Shown piece by piece: positions 22,221 through 35,154 of a DNA stretch of 64,000 nt (the first letter of the stretch is position 1; every line of letters starts with the position of its first letter). This stretch comes from Rutidosis leptorrhynchoides. Its lineage: Eukaryota > Streptophyta > Magnoliopsida > Asterales > Asteraceae. The position numbers were made by a program, and so were the translations under genes. The notes under the pieces were generated by a model that made no database searches, was not told the origin of the DNA, and was given only the letters and a program-made list of their open reading frames with translations. Location of the stretch: contig NC_092337.1 of the NCBI RefSeq assembly GCF_046630445.1, positions 360,708,001 to 360,772,000 on the forward strand, written 5' to 3'.

Positions 22221-23142
22221 TGAAACGACCCGACCCAATCCATAGGGACGAATACAATAACATATGATTACATCGCGAGGCATTTGACCTCTATATGATA
22301 AGTTTTATAAACATTGCATTCTTTTGAAAAGATATACCATAAATGAATGTTTAAAATTCAATGTTTTCGACATCTGATGATTTCTACATATAGACAATCA
22401 CCGTAAATAACAGTTTACAAGAATACTTCCGTTGACAATGCAGTCAAAATAAATACACGGTGATGATTTTGTGAATGCAATGCTTCCTCGAATAAAACAT
22501 GTATGACTCCATGCACATGGTTTCTCTAACATATATTCAAACAGCGGAAGGCTTCTAGGAACCTGAGAATAAACATGCTTTAAACGTCAACATAAAGTTG
22601 GTGAGATATAGGTTTAATGCTAGCAGCGTTATAAATATAGACCACAAGATTTCATATACATAAACGTTTTAATAAAAATATTCTAAGTGGTTGAGCACTT
22701 GATAAACATACTTAACATTTAATCAACGTCGCATATTCCCTTTATTATGAAATCTCACTACACTGTACCAAGTGTAGTCACCGAAATGAAGTACTGTGCA
22801 ACCGTTGAATACTGGTCGTCCAGTCCGGTTGGGGTTGTCAGGCCCGATAGATCTATCAATAGGATTCGCGTTTACAATACCACATGTAAATAGTAGTTAC
22901 CAAGCTACAGGGAAGTATGCTAGTGGTACAACTCAACGTAGAATATATTTTTTTATCACTTGTGTCCATAACGTAAATCATAAAATGCATGTATTCTCAT
23001 CCCGAAATATTTAGAGTTTAAAAGTGGGACTATATACTCACTTTTGCCTTGAAGGTATTTAACTCGACTTGGTCTCCGATAGATATCACGAACCTAACCA
23101 TATATATATAATATATCAACATATTTTCTTTTCAAGTAATCG

Positions 23143-23234
<92 letters not shown>

Positions 23235-25177
23235 TTATAATACTTTTAATATTTTCTTAGTCCGTAGTTAGCAGTCCGATGTTAGTGGTCCATAATTAGT
23301 TGCTCAATAAAATAAATAAAGACCCCATCGTATTCGTATTGATCAGAATTAATCTCGACCCATTGTACCATGTTGTCAAATGACGTGTTGCGTACATAAA
23401 GTACCGTGTTGTCAAATGACGTGTTGCGTACAATCATGAGGTCTTATGATTAATCTTCTCGTGTTGTTTACGGGTGGTCCTGAAATATATAAAATCAAAT
23501 CATAAGTAATTATATATAAAATATCATATTAATTAGAAAAGATATGATTAATTTACTTTATCTCCAAATATTTTCGTAGCTAAACTAGCTTCGGATACCC
23601 AATCTTGTTTTAGTCGTAGTTTCTTCATTACAACTCCGTTTTTGTTGGTTCAACTTGCCACTTCCTTGGATCGAGTCAAATTTTAAGAATATGAACTGAA
23701 AATACCTTAGTTTGTATTCGAAATCACAGGTTATAGGTCAAACTTTGGTAAAACTTATGAAAGTGATCATTTTCCATCATAAAAACAACATTTAATGATC
23801 ATTTTTTCTAAAAATACTTACACTTTGAGTTAAACCATGAAATTTTTATGTGTTAACATATTCATAAGAAATATCATTTTTCCAGAACATGAACTTCCAA
23901 TTCAAAGTTCAAGATGGTTTTTAATTATCAAACCCAAAACAGCCCCCGGTTGCACTCCGACGACGTAGATTCAGTTTTTAAGGTGTTCTTTGTAAAACCA
24001 AGTTATATCTTGTTAAGTTAGCATATCATTAAGATATATTACAGGTCTTGAAGTGTTTTAAAAGTTAAGTTAGAAGGATCTATTTAGTTTGCAAACAAGT
24101 TTGAAATCATTCAAACTATGTTCTTGTTGTTAAAATTTTACAACATAAAATAAGATAGCTATATAATTATGAATCGAACAAGATTATGAACAAGGTTACT
24201 ACCTCAAGTTACTTGGACAAAGTTACTATAAGAGATAAGAAAAATCTTGGAATCAAAGAGTGGTGGAGTTAGATCAAAAGGTTGGAAGTATACTTCTTCA
24301 AATGGGTGGTTATTTTGATATGTTCTTGAAAGAGTTTTCTTATGGTGTTTAAGGCTTGTAATTGAAGCTAAATGATGGGGAAACTGCTTGGAGATGATCA
24401 AGTATGAAGTTAGGAGTATTTTGAGAGAGAAATGAGGGTGTAGGTATGAGAAAATGGAGTGAAGAAATGGTGTTCATTCATAAAAACGTTTTTAGTTTAT
24501 AAAGAAAGAAAAGGATTCCTAATTTTGTTTTCTTACTAATAATTCATGCTACTTGACAAATCCTAGTTACCTCATATCTAGGGCAGTAATAATGTTGATT
24601 AGGATGTTGATTTGATGTGTATATACTAATAGTAAATACATATAGAAGCTGGGTATGATACGGGTACATATACCCTAGATATACGTATAGAAATCTTGAG
24701 GAAACGGAATGAGAATTCAAATATAGCTATCTTTTGTGAATATACTTATATTGTTTTATGTATTTAAGTCCTTAAAAAGTGATTAAATACATTATATATA
24801 CAATACATGTATAAGCATTATAGGTTATAAGTATATATATCAAAGAATGTTAAGTATAGTTATCGTTTTGAAAACTTAAGTTAGTAGTTTCAAAATATAC
24901 TTATAACTCATTGTCATTAGTACACAATGAGATGTTAAACCATCCTTAGATCATGTTAAATATATATAAATACATATATATACACAAACGTATAATTATC
25001 GTATGTTATATAGTTCGTGATATCATCGGTCAAATTGGACGGTCAAACGTTGTGTAAAACTCTTTTCAAAAACACAAGTCTCAACAATTTGGATTGCTTA
25101 TCATGTTGGTAAGGTTTAATTTATGTAAATATTAATCTCATAAGTATAAAACGATTGGAAAAATCCGGGTCGTTACA
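22221..25177 (-). mobile_element. C: LTR at low coordinates (3' LTR of a minus-strand element)
   Basis: TGAAACGACCCGACC to GGGTCGTTACA, 2957 bp. In the first 340 bases or so I count five differences from the other C LTR at 29531, so the insertion is recent. A (TA)n tract at about 23144-23232 is longer than in the partner. The target duplication CATCG precedes it. Plus-strand sequence after the LTR is the inverted polypurine tract, proving minus orientation. Frames at 22796 and 24204 recur in the other LTR and are not genes. Confidence 0.95.
23144..23232. repeat. (TA)n tract in the C 3' LTR; others listed in evidence
   Basis: A pure TA run. Comparable runs lie at about 15773-15802 (MITE), 26732-26764 (C), 30453-30507 (C 5' LTR), 35090-35152 and 35346-35428 (D'), and 46151-46233 and 47358-47428 (D 5' LTR). 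They change in length between partner LTRs and produce spurious Tyr/Ile frames. Confidence 0.95.
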
Positions 25178-25192
25178 GTACCTACCCGTTAA
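25178..25192 (-). other. C: 3' polypurine tract (minus strand)
   Basis: The minus strand reads TTAACGGGTAGGTAC directly before the TGTAACGACCC start of the 3' LTR. The same motif stands directly before the B2 3' LTR (63541-63555). This is where plus-strand DNA synthesis would be primed. Confidence 0.8.
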
Positions 25193-26728
25193 ATAAATTT
25201 CGTCCCGAAATTTGAATGGGATGGTCATGGCTGACAATAAGTATGTTTTCATGACGTATACGAGTTGGAAATTAGAGTTTTATTATCATCAAGTAATATT
25301 GATAAAGCAATTTGATTTTTGTGAAGAGTACGAGTGAGGCTATCACCAAAGGGTGAAATGAGTAGGTATAGATTCGTCATATCTTTTGACGCAGATAAGA
25401 TTGATTTTCAAGTTCAAGAGATTTGGAGTAAAATCTTCATAATTAGATTTGATTCTTCGATAATCAAGGAAATTAGAATCCGCTTTAAATTCGATCATCT
25501 ATTTTGATTGCTCTGTCGGATCTTTTTCTATAAATCCACCTCCCTTCATTTCCTTACAACTCATACCTTCTATTCTTCCTCCCTCAATTCATACTTTAAA
25601 ACATTTATCAGTATGCTTCATCCAGTACTGATCCTGGATATACTCTTAACTTTCATCTCTGTCATTCTTCTTTTTCATCTACCTCCGGAGGATTTTATTT
25701 ATTTCTACTATTACCTTGGTGTTATAGTATTGTTAATTCTCCCGTGCCTTTACGTTGCAATACGTATTGATATGCACGGTTTGTAATTTATTTGTTGTTG
25801 TCGAGCTTTATATTTTCTTTTATATTCAACAGTTCCATACTTCTGTTTCCTCTTCCCGACTTCGAGTCAAGCGAATAATGGTCCGGAATTCGTAGGTATG
25901 GATTTTGAAATAAACATAGTTAATGTTCTAAAAATGAAATAGTAATTGCACGATCTTGATTTGGTAAGTTACCAGAATGTCCGAAAAGATAGAATTATCA
26001 AAGAGATATGTTCTTAATATGTTTGGAGATTGGGTAGAATGTAAGAGTTGTGTAACATGGCACATGATGACGTTATGATCTGTGAATCATTATGTTCCAT
26101 TTAGAAACTCATCATGAATTACTGTAATATAATCACGTTGATCAAGTGTCATTATATTATACTAATTCATGCTTCAGTTTCCAACACTACTTCAAAACAT
26201 TCATATTTTAAACTCGAATTTTTCAGAATTTAGAAACTAACACAGTTTCTTTTATGTTGTAACGCAAATATTGTGAAGAGATAAATGATTTTTGATGAGG
26301 ATAGTTAGAAATATATCTTCAGGAATATCGGAGATATTTATAATGAAAAATACGATGATATCTTAGAATATCTAAGATCAGGGAATGACGAGGAAAATCT
26401 GTCTGTGAAGGTTTAGAATAAGGAGTAAGGTTCTTACTAACGATTTCAGCAGACACTAAATCATTTGAATCCTTTGAAGGTAGATTTCGTCATTGTGATT
26501 TATCCACGACCTCCTTTATACTTTGCTCAATCCGTTTTCCAGTACCAAATTTTTCGTTCGAGCTTTTCCAATCTATTATTCTTTATTGTCAAACGTCTGA
26601 CCGTAATTGTTGTCTACTGTCTTTACCACTTTATCAGTCTTTTCCAAAACTTAATAGCACTAATTCGTAGACTGGAGCATTTTTCAGAAACTTCACATTT
26701 GAAATATGTAATTCTTGTGGATAGACGT

Positions 26729-26767
<39 letters not shown>

Positions 26768-27497
26768 CTGCCGAAATAGAAATGCTGTGAGATTTCAAAA
26801 TACCAATTGTTGATTCCGCCAAAGGGGTAACGAGTTGCTAGTACATCTGCTGATAATATCGTAGAATATAAAAGGTTCCCTGGTAACAAAAGGGTAATCG
26901 TATGTATTACAGGTTATAATAAGGCTACTTCGAATGGAAAGTCGAGGTTGACTTGCTGAAACTGTGACAAAATTTACTATTTTGAAAAGGAATCGCAAAG
27001 TTATTTTTGCTAATAAATGCTAAAAGATTTAACGCATATACGTGTTAAATTATGTCCTTGGTTTCGAGAGCTTTTCAGGTGCAAGACTGCGAGTAATGTG
27101 TGGTTGGATCATCATCTCGATTGTCCATTATTTGAAGTGTCTTCAGGAATTTTGAAGGGTTTGATCATAGATTGTAATTGTTAATATACATATGATGTTT
27201 TAGGACTTTGAATGATACAAATATTTTTCTGGGTTCCAAGAATCGAATGATGTTCTAGCATAGTTTTGAAGTCAAAGTATAGTTTTGAAAGATGTAAGAG
27301 TCCTAAGAGTGATGTCTTCTGTTAAGTCTTGACTTGGATTTTGTTTTGTCGTAATCAAATTTGGATGAGAATGGTTGTTTTGATTTCTATGAAAGAATGT
27401 ATATTATTGTGAAGGTAGTGAGTATAGTTGATGATTGTTGAATCAGAGTCGAAGAATATAATCATATTAATTGTGAATTTATATATCTCTCGGATAT
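25193..27497 (-). mobile_element. C: internal region without recognisable gag or pol
   Basis: About 2.3 kb between the two purine-tract copies. I see no protease, RT, RNase H or integrase motif in any frame. Open frames are short and composed of AT-rich filler; a (TA)n tract is at about 26732-26764. In an autonomous relative this is where gag-pol would sit, so C depends on proteins from another element. Confidence 0.7.
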
Positions 27498-27511
27498 TAC
27501 CTACCCGTTAA
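27498..27511 (-). other. C: internal copy of the polypurine tract (minus strand)
   Basis: The minus strand reads TTAACGGGTAGGTA, preceded by GAAATTTTTTT, which also resembles the sequence in front of the true tract. It lies between the accessory frames and the featureless half, as does the internal copy in B2 at 41741. Confidence 0.7.
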
Positions 27512-28115
27512 AAAAAATTTCACAAGTAATGTTTTGTACCAGAGAATTTTATTACAATCTTTATGAAAATATATGTACATATATATCTTCTTCAGATGTA
27601 ATCATGAATTTAATAAGTCAATATAATATTAGACTCATTTGATTTTCGATTTGAGCTAGAATAAGTAATCTCTAAAACGATTAGGAACCACATATTCTTC
27701 ACAGAATATTAATGAAGTTATGGATCAATACTTCATTATTTATTCTTATATATATTTCCTTAGTGAATCATGCTGATACTCATTGAACTCTTGCTAACTT
27801 CGCAAGATATGAATGTTGTTTCCCAGTAAGCTTCGAGTACATTGAAGATGAAAGTGTAAAATCAAACATATTATTGAATAATACACTTGGTTTATTATAA
27901 AACGAAATTCATTGAATTGAAATAGGGATTGTAGTTAACGATGATTAAGTTGCTGACGAAGGACGTACATCATTGCATATTTGTAGTATGAATTTAAACG
28001 AGTAGTATCTACCCTTTTTCAATTCATACTTAATAGCTTAGTACGAAAAGATTTATTTTGGTTTCCGAATTCATATATATATAAAATATTTATATAAATT
28101 CTTCAGAAGAATGAG

Positions 28116-28670
28116 TTAATACTTCATAACTCGTTGATGCAATATACGCGTTATTGATGATGTCCACGGTGATTCTTGAACTGGTGGAGCTTGTGATGTT
28201 AAAGTTGCTAACGATTCTAATGATGTTGACAGCACTGACTGTGTTGGTGAGGCTAAGGGTACTGCTGATGTTGTTGGTAAAACAAGTCTAGCTTGTACCT
28301 TACGCATCATTCTTGTCGGGGTTTCTACTCTTCCTTTTATCATTTCTGTCCACTCATCTGATTTATGGTTAAGGTAGAAATAGGTAATCTCTATGTCTTT
28401 AGAGATTACATAATCACCATAGAATGTTTCTCCGATGAAGTTATGAATCAATACTTCATTGTTTGTTGTTGTTGGTACTTCTTGGTATCTATGGTGTGTG
28501 TGACGTTGATATCCGAGGTACGGATGGTGATATTGAGGCGTGTGATGCGGATGTGATTGTTGGTGGTGGTAATGATCCTGTTGATGTTGATGATGGTGAT
28601 GACGTTGATGCTGGTGATGCTGCTGGTGCTTAGGGTATTGAGGCTTGCGATGTTGATGTTATTGACGGTA
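28116..28670 (-). pseudogene. C: His/Gln-rich frame and downstream unknown domain
   Basis: On the minus strand one frame (about 28670 down to 28116) reads a His/Gln-rich stretch of repeated CAT/CAA/CAC codons with one early stop. It continues without break into 'HNFIGETFYGDYVISKDIEITYF' and 'EWTEMIKGRVETPTRMMRK', then a Ser/Thr/Pro-rich tail to a stop at 28116. I do not recognise the family. It lies one frame away from the neighbour at 28675-29061, so the two may be halves of one protein split by a frameshift. There is no zinc knuckle or enzyme motif. Confidence 0.5.
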
Positions 28671-28674
28671 CTGG

Positions 28675-29061
28675 TTATGCTGCTAATGGTGTTTGTAACC
28701 TGCGTACCGTATTCTTCAAAGCCACTACCCGAGTGCGAAGCTCATTGACTTCTTCTATTACACCGGGGTGATTGTCGGTTCGGACGAGCGGATAAATAAA
28801 ATCTAGAATTTGATGTAGTATATAATCGTGACGAGATACTCTGGAAATGAGAGAGAAAATAGTTTCTCGAACAGGTTCACCGGTAAGTGCTTCAGGTTCA
28901 TCGTCAAGAGGGCAATTTGGTGGATGGAAGGGATCACCTTCTTCTTGTCTCCAATGATTGAGGAGGCTACGAACCCATCCCCAATCCATCCAAAATAGAT
29001 GATGACTGATTGGTTGATCCATTCTGGTCACACTACTTTCGGAGCTTGAGTGGTATTCCAT
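28675..29061 (-). CDS. C: unknown 128-residue leader protein
   Basis: A clean minus-strand frame with ATG at 29061. An upstream in-frame ATG (about 29101) is separated from it by one TGA. The N-terminus is Ser/Glu-rich. The middle is Trp-rich ('HHLFWMDWGWVRSLLNHW'), then Pro/Asp-rich. The C-terminal third is a likely coiled coil ('VIEEVNELRTRVVALKNTVRRL'). It sits in the same place, between primer site and internal purine tract, as the acidic and F-box genes of B1 and B2, but I see no sequence similarity to either. No function is assigned. Confidence 0.55.
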   Translation of the reverse strand: MEYHSSSESSVTRMDQPISHHLFWMDWGWVRSLLNHWRQEEGDPFHPPNCPLDDEPEALTGEPVRETIFSLISRVSRHDYILHQILDFIYPLVRTDNHPGVIEEVNELRTRVVALKNTVRRLQTPLAA

Positions 29062-29530
29062 ATCGGAATCCGAGGGACTTCAACTAGTGACGAGTTCCAT
29101 TTCGTATGATTGATAAAGGATTTTTCGATATGAAATGATTTTCTGGCTATCGGGTGGTATTCTAATTATATAGAATATCCACATATATAGAACAAAAGAT
29201 CTCATAGATTACGGAGGGATTTACGGAATATGTCAGACAAAGTTTACAGTAACAGATACGCGTAGATATGAATTAGTAAATACACTAAGATATGAATTTT
29301 GTCTATACACCATTCATGCAATGAATACAGTAAGACGCGTTTAGACTTAAGATGATAAGCAGGTAATTTCCTACAGATGATAAGTAGATGATTTTCTACA
29401 CAAAATGATAAGCAAAATTTTGACATGCAGACACGGTCGAAGTCCAGACTCACTAATGCAACCTAACGACTTATCAGTTAGACACACTAATGCAGACCTG
29501 GTTCGCTAAGACCACCGCTCTGATACCACA
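29062..29530 (-). mobile_element. C: leader and primer binding site (minus strand)
   Basis: The minus strand starts TGGTATCAGAGCGG next to the 5' LTR (the inverted GCTCTGATACCA is at 29517-29528). The leader then resembles that of E at 3466-3843. The minus-strand frame at 29244-29453 is leader and not conserved as protein in E. Confidence 0.85.
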
Positions 29531-30452
29531 TGAAACGACCCGACCCAATCCATAGGGACGAATACAATAACATATGATTACATCGCGAGGCATTTGACCT
29601 CTATATGATACGTTTTATAAACATTGCATTCTTTTGAAAAGATATACCATAAATGAATGTTTAAAATTCAATGTTTTCAACATCTGATGATTTCTACATA
29701 TAGACAATCACCGTAAATAACAGTTTACAAGAATACTTTCGTTGACAATGCAGTCAAAATAAATACACGGTTATGATTTTGTGAATGCAATGCTTCCTCG
29801 AATAAAACATGTATGACTCCATGCACATGGTTTCTCTAACATATATTCAAACAGCAGAAGGCTTCTAGGAACCTGAGAATAAACATGCTTTAAACGTCAA
29901 CATAAAGTTGGTGAGATATAGGTTTAATGCTAGCAGCGTTATAAATATAGACCACAAGATTTCATATACATAAACGTTTTAATAAAAATATTCTAAGTGG
30001 TTGAGCACTTGATAACCATACTTAACATTTAATCAACGTCGCATATTCCCTTTATTATGAAATCTCACTACACTGTACCAAGTGTAGTCACCGAAACGAA
30101 GTACTGTGCAACCGTTGAATACTGGTCGTCCAGTCCGGTTGGGGTTGTCAGGCCCGATAGATCTATCAACAGGATTCGCGTTTACAATACCACATGTAAA
30201 TAGTAGTTACCAAGCTACAGGGAAGTATGCCAGTGGTACAACTCAACGTAGAATATATTTTTTTAACACTTGTGTCCATAACGTAAATCATAAAATGCAT
30301 GTATTCTCATCCCGAAATATTTAGAGTTTAAAAGTGGGACTATATACTCACTTTTGCCTTGAAGGTATTTAACTCGACTTGGTCTCCGATAGATATCACG
30401 AACCTAACCATATATATATAATATATCAACATATTTTCTTTTCAGGTAATCG

Positions 30453-30508
<56 letters not shown>

Positions 30509-32440
30509 TTATAATACTTTTAATAATTTTTTAGTCCGTAGTTAGCAGTCCGATGTTAGTGGTCCACAATTAGTTGCTCAATAAAATAAATAAAGACCCC
30601 ATCGTATTCGTATTGATCAGAATTAATCTCGACCCATTGTACCATGTTGTCAAATGACGTGTTGCGTACATAAAGTACTGTGTTGTCAAATGACGTGTTG
30701 CGTACAATCATGAGGTCTTATGATTAATCTTCTCGTGTTGTTTATGGGTGGTCCTGAAATATATCAAATCAAATCATAAGTAATTATATATAAAATATCA
30801 TATTAATTAGAAAAGATATGATTAATTTACTTTATCTCCAAATATTTTCGTAGCTAAACTAGCTTCGGATACCCAATCTTGTTTTAGTCGTAGTTTCTTC
30901 ATTACAACTCCGTTTTTGTTGGTTCAACTTGCCACTTCCTTGGATAGAGTCAAATTTTAAGAATATGAACTGAAAATACCTTAGTTTGTATTCAAAATCA
31001 CAGGTTATGGGCCAAAATTTAGTAAAACTTATGAAAGTGATCATTTTCCATCATAAAAACAACATTTAATGATCATTTTTCTAAAAATACTTACACTTTG
31101 AGTTAAACCATGAAATTTTTATGTGTTAACATATTCATAAGAAATATCATTTTTCCAGAACATGAACTTCCAATTCAAAGTTCAAGATGGTTTTTAATTA
31201 TCCAACCCAAAACAGCCCCCGGTTGCACTCCGACGACGTAGATTCAGTTTTTAAGGTGTTCTTTGTAAAACCAGGTTATATCTTGTTAAGTTAGCATATC
31301 ATTATGATATATTACAGGTCTTGAAGTGTTTTAAAAGTTAATTTAGAATGATCTATTTAGTTTGCAAACAAGTTTGAAATCATTCAAACTATGTTCTTGT
31401 TGTTAAAATTTTACAACATAAAATAAGATAGCTATATAATTATGAATCGAACAAGATTATGAACAAGGTTACTACCTCAAGTTACTTGGACAAAGTTACT
31501 GTAAGAGATAAGAAAAATCTTGGAATCAAAGAGTGGTGGAGTTAGATCAAAAGGTTGGAAGTATACTTCTTCGAATGGGTGGTTATTTTGATATGTTCTT
31601 GGAAGAGTTTTCTTATGGTGTTTAAGGCTTGTAATTGAAGCTAAATGATGGGGAAACTGCTTGGAGATGATCAAGTATGAAGTTAGGAGTATTTTGAGAG
31701 AGAAATGAGGGTGTAGGTATGAGAAAATGGAGTGAAGAAATGGTGTTCATTCATAAAAACGTTTTTAGTTTATAAAGAAAGAAAAGGATTCCTAATTTTG
31801 TTTTCTTACTAATAATTCATGCTACTTGACAAATCCTAGTTATCTCATATCTAGGGCAGTAATAATGTTGATTTGATGTGTATATACCAATAGTAAATAC
31901 ATATAGAAGCTGGGTATGATACGGGTACATATACCCTAGATATACGTATAGAAATCTTGAGGAAACGGAATGAGAATTCAAATATAGCTATCTTTTGTGA
32001 ATATACTTATATTGTTTTATGTATTTAAGTCCTTAAAAAGTGATTAAATACATTATATATACAATACATGTATAAGCATTATAGGTTATAAGTATATATA
32101 TCAAAGAATGTTATGTATAGTTATCGTTTTGAAAACTTAAGTTAGTAGTTTCAAAATATACTTATAACTCATTGTCATTAGTACACAATGAGATGCTAAA
32201 CCATCCTTAGATCATGTTAAATATATATATAAATACATATATATACACAAACGTATAATTATCGTATGTTATATAGTTCGTGATATCATCGGTCAAATTG
32301 GACGGTCAAACGTTGTGTAAAACTCTTTTCAAAAACACAAGTCTCAACAATTTGGATTGCTTATCATGTTGGTAAGGTTTAATTTATGTAAATATTAATC
32401 TCATAAGTATAAAACGATTGGAAAAATCCGGGTCGTTACA
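29531..32440 (-). mobile_element. C: LTR at high coordinates (5' LTR)
   Basis: TGAAACGACCCGACC to GGGTCGTTACA, 2910 bp, almost identical to 22221-25177. A shorter (TA)n tract (about 30453-30507) and a small deletion near 31866 account for most of the length difference. CATCG follows at 32441-32445, completing the target duplication. Together the two LTRs, primer site and purine tract define a complete 10.2-kb non-autonomous element. Confidence 0.95.
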
Positions 32441-32445
32441 CATCG

Positions 32446-33038
32446 ACTCACCTAATAATAATGAAGAGTCGAATATACTTTGGGAAGATTCACAAATTCC
32501 CGAAGAGGAACCGGAAGAAGAGGAACCGGAAGAAGAGGAACCAGAAGAGGAGGAACCGGAAGAGGAGGAACCGGAAGAAGAAGAGGTTCCGGAGGAAGAA
32601 ATATTGATACCTATAGTAAATCGATTAAATAAAAGAAAATCCTCAACCAACGGACCAAAGTTAATAATGGTCAATGGTGTTTCCGCCGAGGAAGCAAAAT
32701 ATTGGGAAGATTACCAATTTTCCGATGAATCGGATCCTGATGAGGATTCCGATGATGTTATAGAAATTACCTCGACCCAATTTAATAAAGCGAAAGAAAA
32801 TAATAAGGGAAAATGTATAAAAATAGAGAAACCCGATTCCAACCCCGATGAACTTTATATGTATCGACAACATCCGTATTTCCTAAAATGTAACAATGAC
32901 CCGGGAACCTCTAAACTACCAGGTTTTTCTAAACCATTGTGGAAAACGACAGCTCGTATTAGGGGAGCATCATATATCCCTAGGAAATTAGCAAAACGAA
33001 CCAAGTTCGAAGTAGAAGAAACGAGTGAGTCAGATTAA
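32446..33038 (+). CDS. B1 acidic accessory ORF (Glu/Pro-repeat protein), main part
   Basis: Continuation of the gene begun at 22193. The N-terminus contains 15-base repeats encoding PEEEE (about 32505-32590). A middle part 'LIMVNGVSAEEAKYWEDYQFSDES' is followed by a run of Asp/Glu. The C-terminal part, 'DELYMYRQHPYFLKC' to 'PLWKTTARIRG.SYIPRKLAKRTK', is basic and conserved in B2. Apart from the C insertion the frame is open to TAA at 33036-33038. It lies between primer site and gag, on the sense strand. The family is not recognised. The strongly acidic front and basic end might suit a chromatin or nucleic-acid role, but that is a guess. Confidence 0.7.
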
Positions 33039-33175
33039 AGAGTTGTAATCATGTTGTGTAATATATGCAATATAGTGTGTTTGTACTTTTATGTTCTATG
33101 TAAAAATTGCTTGTATTGTTTGTTAATTATCTTTTACGAATCTAATCCTTGTCTATTTTACAGTATAAAAACAAA

Positions 33176-33731
33176 ATGGATGTTAAGGGTAGACAACCAA
33201 ATATTTTAAAAGACCTACCAGAGGATATGATTGAGGAAATCTTGTCTAGAGTCGGTCAGAATTCATCAGCACATTTAGTTATGGCGAAATTAACTTGTCA
33301 AACATTTGAAAGACTTTCCAGAAATGCCTTAGTTTATAAAAGGCTTTCCTTTGATAGGTGGGGTATATCACATTGGGGAGACCGTAAGTTACGCCGTGTT
33401 TTCTTTAAAGCGTTAAATGCGAGGAACCCAAATGCAATTTTACGTTACGGGTTAAGAACCTATTTCGACTCAACATATCCCAACATAGGATTTCGTGAAT
33501 TAGAAAGAGCTTCTAACATACAACATAAAGAAGCATGTTATGCTTACGGGTTAGTGATGTTCGTTTCTTACCAAAGTGAGAAAAAGAACATCGGATTGCA
33601 ACTTTTAAATAAAACCTTCCCACAAGTGACGGATTCAGTAGTTGGGGTAAGACACAAGGTTTTTAGATTATTACGGGGCTGTTGGACATTACGAAACCCT
33701 CATCCTTTTGACGACATTACAACATGTTGCC
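33176..33731 (+). pseudogene. B1 F-box protein gene, cut at the C-terminus by D'
   Basis: The ATG at 33176 sits in AAAATGG. Residues about 10-55 form an F-box: 'LPEDMIEEILSRVGQNSSA', then 'LTCQTFERLSRN'. Residues about 95-150 resemble the single Sel1-like repeat seen in a plant F-box subfamily of the At1g67623/At2g35280 type ('NPNAILRYGLRTYF', 'HKEACYAYGLVMF'); this assignment is from memory. F-box proteins bind SKP1 and recruit targets to SCF ubiquitin ligases. There is no stop or frameshift up to the D' junction at 33731, where about 45 residues are lost. TTTTACAG ends 12 bases before the ATG and may be a splice acceptor. Confidence 0.8.
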
Positions 33732-35085
33732 TAGTGTTATGCGCAGAGGTGTATATGAAATAGCTTTATTTTTACAACTAAATACTATTAAATACGATAC
33801 AATTTTACACAAGATATTTATTTATTTATAGAATGGATATACTTAAACCTTGCTACAACACTTATAGGCAGTGTACCTAATCGTACAGTAGTGTAGTTTT
33901 TAGTAAGTCCGGTTCGTTCCACAGGGAATCTTTTAAACAAAGCTTAACGCTATATTAGTTTTAATTTATAAAAATACAAATATATATATATAAGTAATAT
34001 TATTATTATAAAGGGGGGTTTTTACCGTTTAATGACCGGTTTGTCGATTTTTAAAACTTTAGTCGCAGTTAAAACCTAATGTAAAATATTAAATAAATAA
34101 AAGACTTAATTTAAAGCGAAAAGTAAATAACGATAATGAAATTACAATAAATAAAAGTGCGATAAAATAAAATTGCGATAATTAAAAATACGATAATTAA
34201 AAGTGCAATTAAATACAATAAATAAAAGTGCGATAATTAGAAGTGCAATTAAATATAAAATAAAGGAAATTAAATATGAAATAAAAGAATTATGCTTATT
34301 TAAACTTCCATAATCATGATGTTTGACGTGTTGATTTTAGTTTTATGCCCATGGGTTAATTGTCCTTTGTCCTGGATTATTTAATATGTCCGTCTGGTTT
34401 TTGTCCATAACAGTCCATCAGTCATAAATATAAAGTGCGAGTATCCTCGTCAAATTATCCTTATACCCGAAGTCAAATATTCCAAATAATTGGGGACTTA
34501 AACTGTAACAAGGTTTTAATACTTTGTTTAATAATTACACCAGGTTATCGACTGCGTGTAACAAGGTTTTAATACTTTGTTATCAATTATGCCAAGTGTC
34601 CTTGTACATAATTTCACCCCTGTTTTAATAATTCTAGTGACTATTAATCCATTCCCGTGTCCGGTTAAATGAACTATTATTCGTACATATAAATACCCCG
34701 CCCATCGTGTCCGATCGAGTGTATATGGTTATTTATAGGGACGTCCAATTGTAAATCTTTATATTAAAATTAACAAACTATCATTTAGTTAAACAAATAT
34801 AAAGCCCATTAATAGCCCATAGTCTAATTTCCACTAGTGTCGTTCTTTTGTCGAAACCCAAATTATGGTACAAAGCCCAATTACCCAATTTTAGTAATTA
34901 GCTCAACATCATGATTACTTCGATTTAAATAATCATAATAATAACTTAGCTACGAGACATTAAATTAAAAAGGTTTAACATAACTTACAATGATCAAAAG
35001 TAGCGTAGCGTTACACGGACAGAATTTCGACTTACACCCTTACAACATTCGCTAACATACCCTTATTATTAGAAATTAAAATTAA

Positions 35086-35154
<69 letters not shown>

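Noticed and set aside
22796..23014. 72-codon frame, repeated at 30106-30324
   Set aside because: It is in the two LTRs of C and so is duplicated with them; it is antisense to C and has no domain.
24204..24401. Minus-strand 65-codon frame, also at 31477
   Set aside because: Lies in the C LTRs, duplicated with them, with no domain; could be part of the untranslated LTR RNA.
29686..29700. CTGATGA near 29683 and 22373 as a hammerhead-ribozyme core (retrozyme)
   Set aside because: The GAAA and flanking helices needed for a hammerhead are not found at the right spacing.
33149..33175. An earlier start for the B1 F-box gene (nine extra codons)
   Set aside because: These codons span the splice-acceptor-like site and are not matched in B2; the ATG at 33176 aligns with the B2 start.
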